Source of the DNA: Chrysemys picta bellii
Taxonomy: Eukaryota > Chordata > Testudines > Emydidae
Direction of reading: 5' to 3'
Assembly: GCF_011386835.1 (NCBI RefSeq)
Contig: NC_088800.1
Span: 80,416,981-80,480,980, forward strand
Length of the DNA: 64,000 nucleotides
Below are positions 58,769 to 64,000 of the stretch, piece after piece. The notes beneath the pieces were generated by a model. It ran no database searches. It saw only the letters and a program-made list of their open reading frames with translations, and was not told the origin of the DNA. The stretch's first letter is position 1; every line of letters starts with the position of its first letter. A program made the position numbers and the translations under genes.

Positions 58769-58948
58769 TTAGAGCTTACACAGAGCTCTTCTTCAGGTGT
58801 GGAAAAGGTACTCAGAGTGTCACAGCTAAATATGAGATGGGACAGATTGTTTAGCGTAAGTAGTTAACATATATTTCAAGAGACCATTTAAGGTGAAGTG
58901 GCCCATTATCACCTCATCAAGTGCACTAAATGCCCCAATAACATTGGG

Positions 58949-58952
<4 letters not shown>

Positions 58953-59036
<84 letters not shown>
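58953..59036 (+). repeat. (TA)42 microsatellite
   Basis: Uninterrupted TA run of 84 bp between two oppositely oriented Penelope pieces. Its self-complementarity makes it prone to length change. Confidence 0.98.
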
Positions 59037-59042
<6 letters not shown>

Positions 59043-59094
59043 GACAATGAAATGAGACAATCACTAGGCTCTTGGGTAAATTCACGCAGAAAAA

Positions 59095-59310
59095 TGATAA
59101 AAGACAAGAACACTAGTGGGTGAACACTTTTCACAAAGCGATCAAGCTATAATTTGATCTCTGTCCTCCCCGACCTCAAAGGAAACCTGCATAACTTAAA
59201 CCCCGACTCCTAGCTTCCTCCCCACCCTACTCCCGTTTCACCTTGAATGGTCCCTTGAAATATGTGTTATCTACTTAAGCTAAACAATCGGTTCCATTTT
59301 GTATTGTTGA
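59095..59310 (+). mobile_element. Penelope 3' end relic, plus strand
   Basis: Plus strand starts with a GEHFSQ-like trace near 59118, which would fit the C-terminal endonuclease region. It then goes to AATGGTCCCTTGAAATATGT, CTACTTAAGCTAAACAATCG. The latter text is present inverted at 58822-58893 (GATTGTTTAGCGTAAGTAGT, CATATATTTCAAGAGACCAT). So the two Penelope ends face each other across the (TA)n tract. Confidence 0.65.
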
Positions 59311-59954
59311 AATGTTGAAAGACACAGAAAATATCTAGTGGTCCTGACAGAAGAATGGGATCTCCAATTGTCATTGAGTGGCTTCCTCCTTTTAAAAATG
59401 AAGTTTATTTGAGGCCTTACCAAGCATAGAATTGATTTTAATAAGCTAGGTTTTAAAAGAAAGTTTTACAGAACTAACAGATAAAATTTAATGAGAAAAA
59501 TGTGGATTGCCACCATTACCTGAAGGCCCAGAATAACTGGCAGCCTGAGCTTTATTAAACCTTCTTGTGTGTTTAAACCAAGTCAAACCTTTGAATCCCC
59601 CTTAAACAGCACTTAGACTTGTAGGGATTGTGTCCCTTTTGTATGTCATCAGTGTTAGCTCATATTTAAGATAAAGGCCAACTGATCTGAATATTGCTTC
59701 TAGGTTCTTCTCTATATAGTTTATTTCTGATTTTTTTTTTAATGATTTTGGATCAACATGCATTTTTAACAAGCTTAGTTTAGTTATGTTTATTTTGATG
59801 TTTTCAATGGTAGATATAATGGTGTGGAGTCCCGGCTTTAAAAGAATTAAAAAGAAATTGGGAGGAAGGGCAGTGAACTGCTGTACCAGTCAGTTAACTG
59901 AGAAATCTGACAGATGGTCATCAGTCACTGAATGTTAATACTCCGGATGTCTGC
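59311..59954. other. unique AT-rich DNA
   Basis: No gene or classified repeat seen. Confidence 0.45.
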
Positions 59955-60075
59955 AGTGTTGTTGTAGTCATGTCTGTCCTAGGATATTATGGAGAAGGTG
60001 GGTGAGGTAATATCTTTTATTGGACCAACTTCTGTTGGTGAGAGAGAGAAACTTCCTAGCCTATACAGAGCTCTG
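59955..60075 (+). mobile_element. short Penelope-derived repeat
   Basis: TGTTGTTGTAGTCATGTCTG, CCTAGGATATTATGGAGAAG, GTGAGGTAATATCTTTTATT, GGACCAACTTCTGTTGGTGA. It is the same terminal text as at 58590-58670 and the right arm (inverted) at 40100-40205. The copy ends near the GAGCTCTGAAAC stretch. Confidence 0.75.
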
Positions 60076-60179
60076 AAACTGAAAGCCACAAGCAAACTTT
60101 TGTTTCTCCTCTTTCCCAGGAACTTCCGAACAATCTAGGATTATATCAAGTCTGTACCCATCAATGTTCAATCCATAAG

Positions 60180-60790
60180 CGGCAGGTGAACCCCCACTTT
60201 GGGGAGGCTAGCCCACCAGCCCCACCCCTTCTGCCCGAGGTCCCATCCCCCCACACGCCAGAGCCCCCAAATCTACCCACCCATAACAGGAGGAGCCCTG
60301 AGGGCGCTCCCCCCACCCGCAACCAGAGGAGTCCCAGGGTGACCAGCCCCCCCCCCCCCCCCCCGCCACCCTCCCCAAGCGCTGGGCTGAGCTGCTCCTC
60401 TTCCCCTCCTCCTCTTCCCCCCCCCCCCCCCCCCGCAGGCCAGGCCTAAGGTCAGGCTGAGTTGAGCTGGTTCCCTCCCGTGCGGAGCGCCAGGCCAAGC
60501 CGGCGGCCCCAGTGCACGTCCGAGCCGTTTCTCTTCCCCACCAGACCCCTGCACCCGCCGCTTGCTTGCAGCGTCCCTCCTCACTCTCCCACCCCCGAGG
60601 AGAAGCGACGTGGTGAGCAGCGGGGAGACCGGGGGAGGGGGGTGTGTGCAGGTAGGCACTGGGCAGGCGGTGGCAGCAGCAAGTGGGGGGGGGGGCCTTG
60701 GGAAAGGGGCTGGGCCACTATGGCCCAGGTGTCCCCCCGGTCTTCCCTGGCCTATTATACCCTCCACCCATGGTTCAATCCCAGGTACAG
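60180..60790. other. GC-rich region with long C and G runs
   Basis: Contains C runs at 60347-60364 and 60417-60434, a G run near 60687-60696, and several CpG sites around 60478-60620. The neighbours are AT-rich. It could be a GC-rich dispersed repeat or a CpG island. I see no conserved protein in any frame. Long open frames here come from the skewed composition. Confidence 0.5.
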
Positions 60791-61904
60791 CAGTTTGAAG
60801 ACTTAGGTTTTTTTCATAGGCTGTAGGTCTGGTGACAGACAGTTTTTTGGCAAAGGCTGAAAAACATTGTTCCCCAAGCTCCAATCTCAAATTATGTGGC
60901 AAAACAGTTGTCCTGCTTGTGTGGACAGGGTCAGCTGTGTAGCAGTTGTAAAGTTTCATACACCGTTTACATTATCGTGTAGCTGTAGACCTAGGGAGAG
61001 CCTCAGTCTGCTTTATTGGATTTTGTTCCTACCATTTAATTCCACAATTCTTAATATAGTCAGACTGACTGGAGGAAGGTGAGTTTTTCGGTAGAGAAAG
61101 AAGCAGGTTTTTAATATTTCTGAAAGCATTACTATAGCCTATAAAAAAAGAACTTGAGGGACAATGCTTGTTTGAAATGAGGATTGCACAATAATGCCCA
61201 TGTAGCACTGACATACTCATAAGTGAACGGTTGCTATAGAAATGGGGTGTGAGTGTGTGTTTGTGTGGGAGTTTGAGCATTTCAAAAACATAAAATGTTT
61301 TTAAAAAATGTGTGTGTTTGTTTTGGAAGATGCTGAAGGCGTGTTTATTGTAACCCCCTATTGCTTTTTACCTTGCAACTTCATTGTAAATCAACGCAAC
61401 CTTAATTAGATATATATTTTAAACCCTGTTAATAGAATGTGAAGGATGGATGATATTGTAATTTTAGTATTGTCAGTTTAATCACTCTGGTAATAGCCTG
61501 GGGGCAGTATTGAGCTTTCAAGTAGGTTGTTAACTCGCAAATGATGATGGAAATTTGCGACCCCCCCCCATCCCTGTGGGTGGTGTGAGAAACCTTGCTT
61601 CTCGCCTCTCTGTGCCAACAGGACACCCGCCATATCTTAACACTTAGGCTGGGGCGGGGGTGGAGAAGGCCGTCAAAAGTTTTACTTACCTTTTGACTAT
61701 CATGAAGCAGATTTCTGATTCAATTAATATATCAGGTGGCTCTGTCTGCAAGTTTAGATTCCTTTTATGACTTACTGTGCTAAAGGTCTGAGGTCACTCA
61801 GTCAGCCTGAGAATTCTTAGCAATGATGCAAAGTGTTTCCAAGCCTCTCAGCAGCAGGTAGGGAAGTAGGAAGAAGGCCAATATGCGCCTATCATTGTGC
61901 TAAT
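60791..61904. other. unique DNA
   Basis: GT-rich patch near 61248-61320 and a C run at 61561-61569. No gene or classified repeat. Confidence 0.45.
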
Positions 61905-62345
61905 ATTAGTGACCTGTCCATGACTTTTACTAAATACCCCATACTAAATCTTAGGTGCTGGGGAGGAGGTGCTCTGGTGGTTGCTGCTGCTCCTGGGGGT
62001 GGGGGACAGCCCGGGGCCTTGCCGCCACTGCTGCTCCTGGGTGGAGATGCCCCGGGACCCCGTCGCCACCAGTCTGGGCCAGGGGGCAGCCCGGGGCCCC
62101 ACCACTGCTGCTGCTCCTCCAGGCGGGGGCGACATAGGGTTCCGCTGCTGCTCCCGGACCGCTGCTCCAGTGTAGCACCCGGGACCAGTTGCCTCGGGCC
62201 GCCAGAGCAGCGGCCAGTGCGGCTGACCCAGGACCACCCCTGTGGCTCAGGCAGCCCTGGAGTCAGCCGCACCAGCCACTGCAGCTGCGGAGGTCACGGA
62301 AAGTCACGGAATCCGTGACCTCCGTAAAAGACTCACAGCATTAAC
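61905..62345. repeat. GC-rich dispersed repeat with GTGACC-type ends
   Basis: Left GTGACCTGTCCATGACTTTT, right GGTCACGGAAAGTCACGGAA then TCCGTGACCTCCGTAAAAGA. The interior has CTGCTGCTCCTGG repeats and GC-rich text in an AT-rich setting. GTGACC and GGTCAC motifs at the two ends suggest a terminal inverted arrangement, but no target duplication is clear. It codes for nothing recognisable, although all frames are partly open because of its composition. Confidence 0.55.
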
Positions 62346-64000
62346 CATAACTACTCTTTTTGTCTTTCCTGTCTGTAACAATACTGGAGGCTCTTGATAG
62401 AATGAGACGGCATTGATTTAGTGTTAGTGATGGTGTTTTGGTTCTCTCACAAGTTTATCAGTTATATGAGAACTTGGACCACAGAAACATGAACATTATG
62501 GCTTTTGTTCTTACATTGGATGTGGAAAGAGCTACATTTTTGTATTTCATAGTTAGAAATAACCAAGACCCACATAAAGTTAATAGCTGCTTAACTTAAT
62601 TCATAAAGGGGAGATTTTGCAAAGGAGAGATCCATGGCTCATGCCCACATTAAAATTTTGGTAGCTACTCCTAGCAAGATGGACCCATTATATATGCAGT
62701 GAGTTGCAAAGGGAAATAAGTTCTTTAAGGCATTGGTATGGGCTCAAATTATTTTTCTGAGGGGAAAGTTTTATTATTTATTTACATTAGTGTCCACTTT
62801 GTGCTAGGTACTTTCCAAACATTTAAGAAGGTCAACAAGCTCACAATGTTAGCTTTGTTTACCATGCAGGCAGAGGTACACGGTTATATCAGACAAGCAT
62901 GTCGCCATATTTTCATGCTATATTAGTGATGCCTGTCCTTTAATGTAGTACTTTAAACACCAGAGGGAAATAGAATGCAGATAATGGTGTTTTGAACAGG
63001 GATGTTGATGGAGTAGGTTTGTTTCAATGCTACCTTTAACTATATTTGTTCCTCTTGGGTCTGAAAGGCACAGGCCATACAAATGCATTTGAAGCTTCCA
63101 AGAAAAATGAATATCGTTAATCATAGAACGAATGAGGTCTGCGATGCAATAAAATATATGATACGATATTTTTGGCAATGCCTACAGTGACCCAAAAAGT
63201 TTAGGGAAAAATGATGAAAATTTTCCTGGTTTAAAAGTGAAATATTTTATAGATTTGTAACACATTGTGATTTGGGGTTGAAAACCACTCCTTGAAGCCT
63301 GTTTAGGTTGGTAGGTTTCCTTTGTTTGTTTGTTTGTTTGTTTGTGGGGGTTTTTTTGCTTGCAAGGTAAGTTTGATTATTATGGAGTCGCTCAGCAAAA
63401 AACCCTCTCAGATGTGCATCTACCAAACTAAGTATGTATCAAACACATTTTTGAGGCTATGGTAAAGCATATAATTGGGGACAGAGGTGTGGTTACATCT
63501 ATACATCATAAAAGTGTCAGTAAATTTTCAATTCTATCTCTGTTGGGCCTGATCCCTCTCTAAGCTCTCTTCATTAAAGGCCAGAGTAACATGTTTTTAC
63601 CCGATATGCAAATATTCATAATTAGTTTGCAAATCACACTTTTTTAATATTCATTTTTTCTCTTCTGTGTTTCATTATTTTACCGTCTGCTTAAAAACAA
63701 ATAACTTTCCAAGAGGCATTCCCTGACATAAACCCGAGTGTTATCTTGCTGTGTATATTATGCAGTACATGAATATAAATAGTACTTCACAACACAAATG
63801 GAGTGGTCACGGTTGATGTGCAGGAACATACACTGAAACTGGAATGATAAAGATTAGCACAGCCCCCTGGTGAAAAGATAACACACCTCTCTGTGAAGTG
63901 GTCCATGTTGAGTTGTACAGAGCCAGTTTTGTTGAGTTTCAGTAAAGTATCATGTGACCTGAATGCATGGAAAGACTTAGCAGGATCAGATCCACTGACT
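62346..64000. other. unique AT-rich DNA to the window end
   Basis: A (TTTG)n stretch at about 63320-63345. No gene or classified repeat seen. Confidence 0.5.

Larger units (their letters stand above)
56905..58910 (-). mobile_element. Penelope-like (Neptune-type) retroelement, RT truncated
   Basis: Minus strand. A terminal repeat-like region at 58590-58910 is followed by an ORF with N-terminal motif LSRLTRAELSVLSKGMNFHP near 58110, then NFYMPPKIHK and DRPIVSGHD near 57510-57450. Then GTATGIKMGPQSANLFMGHLEEEFL near 57130 and YLRYINYIFI near 57030 follow, where the catalytic YIDD is altered to YINY. Sequence is lost after about 56905, so the rest of the palm and the GIY-YIG endonuclease are missing here. 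Multiple stops show it is dead. A MIR-like insert (58682-58768) splits the terminal region. Confidence 0.88.

Noticed and set aside
58826..59134. Open frames encoding Ile-Tyr repeats
   Set aside because: They come from the (TA)42 tract, not a gene.
60186..60959. Long Pro/Gly-rich open frames on both strands, up to 228 codons
   Set aside because: They follow from GC-rich composition and homopolymers. No domain or conserved motif is visible.
61833..62318. Open frames in several overlapping registers
   Set aside because: GC-rich repeat with few stop codons by composition. No protein family is recognised.

Overview
This window is nuclear DNA from a vertebrate, almost certainly a cryptodiran turtle. 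The main clue is a tRNA-derived SINE of the Cryptodira (Cry I) type at 21731-21915, with recognisable A and B boxes. Alongside it are CR1 LINEs, DIRS-type tyrosine-recombinase retrotransposons, Neptune-like Penelope elements, MIR relics and many hAT and Harbinger-like MITEs. There are no prokaryotic features. The only host coding sequence I can support is one exon at 37437-37569 (+). It encodes part of the ZnF-UBP domain of ubiquitin-specific protease USP22 and has good splice sites. I could not see its neighbouring exons, so most of the window is read here as two long introns (or intron plus upstream DNA) filled with transposons.

Layout. 1-4850: DIRS element with decayed gag, reverse transcriptase/RNase H and a nearly complete tyrosine recombinase, ending in inverted-repeat termini; its 5' end lies outside the window. 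4915-5183: Harbinger-like MITE. 5575-5694: near-identical copy of 120 bp of the DIRS recombinase gene. 6481-12850: older DIRS element of another subfamily, carrying a (CA)n tract and a CR1 fragment lodged in it. 14830-27660: CR1 tail, SINE fragments, MITEs and a possible third DIRS relic. 28065-30609: DNA transposon with CACTG/CAGTG ends and a 3-bp TAA duplication, encoding a broken transposase of about 560 codons on the minus strand. 32853-33115: MIR. 33898-36118: MITEs of three types. 37437-37569: USP22 exon. 38495-38852: hAT MITE. 40001-40142: palindrome made of Penelope-derived sequence. 41897-43720: CR1 on the minus strand. 45508-47255: two MITEs. 49772-52469: LTR retrotransposon with matching 5-bp duplications, a tRNA-Pro-type primer binding site, gag and protease but no pol. 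53530-54897: hAT derivative built as an inverted duplication of the transposase 3' half, flanked by a perfect 8-bp duplication. 56905-60075: Penelope-like element and fragments around a (TA)42 tract. 60180-60790 and 61905-62345: GC-rich stretches, the second a repeat.

No mobile element here has a fully intact coding set. The best signals for a second look are the CACTG transposon with its unplaced transposase family, the fold-back hAT unit, the gag-protease-only LTR element, and the hammerhead-ribozyme-like relics in the Penelope-derived repeats. Target-site duplications were read base by base from the sequence. Family names rest on motif recognition, not on database searches.
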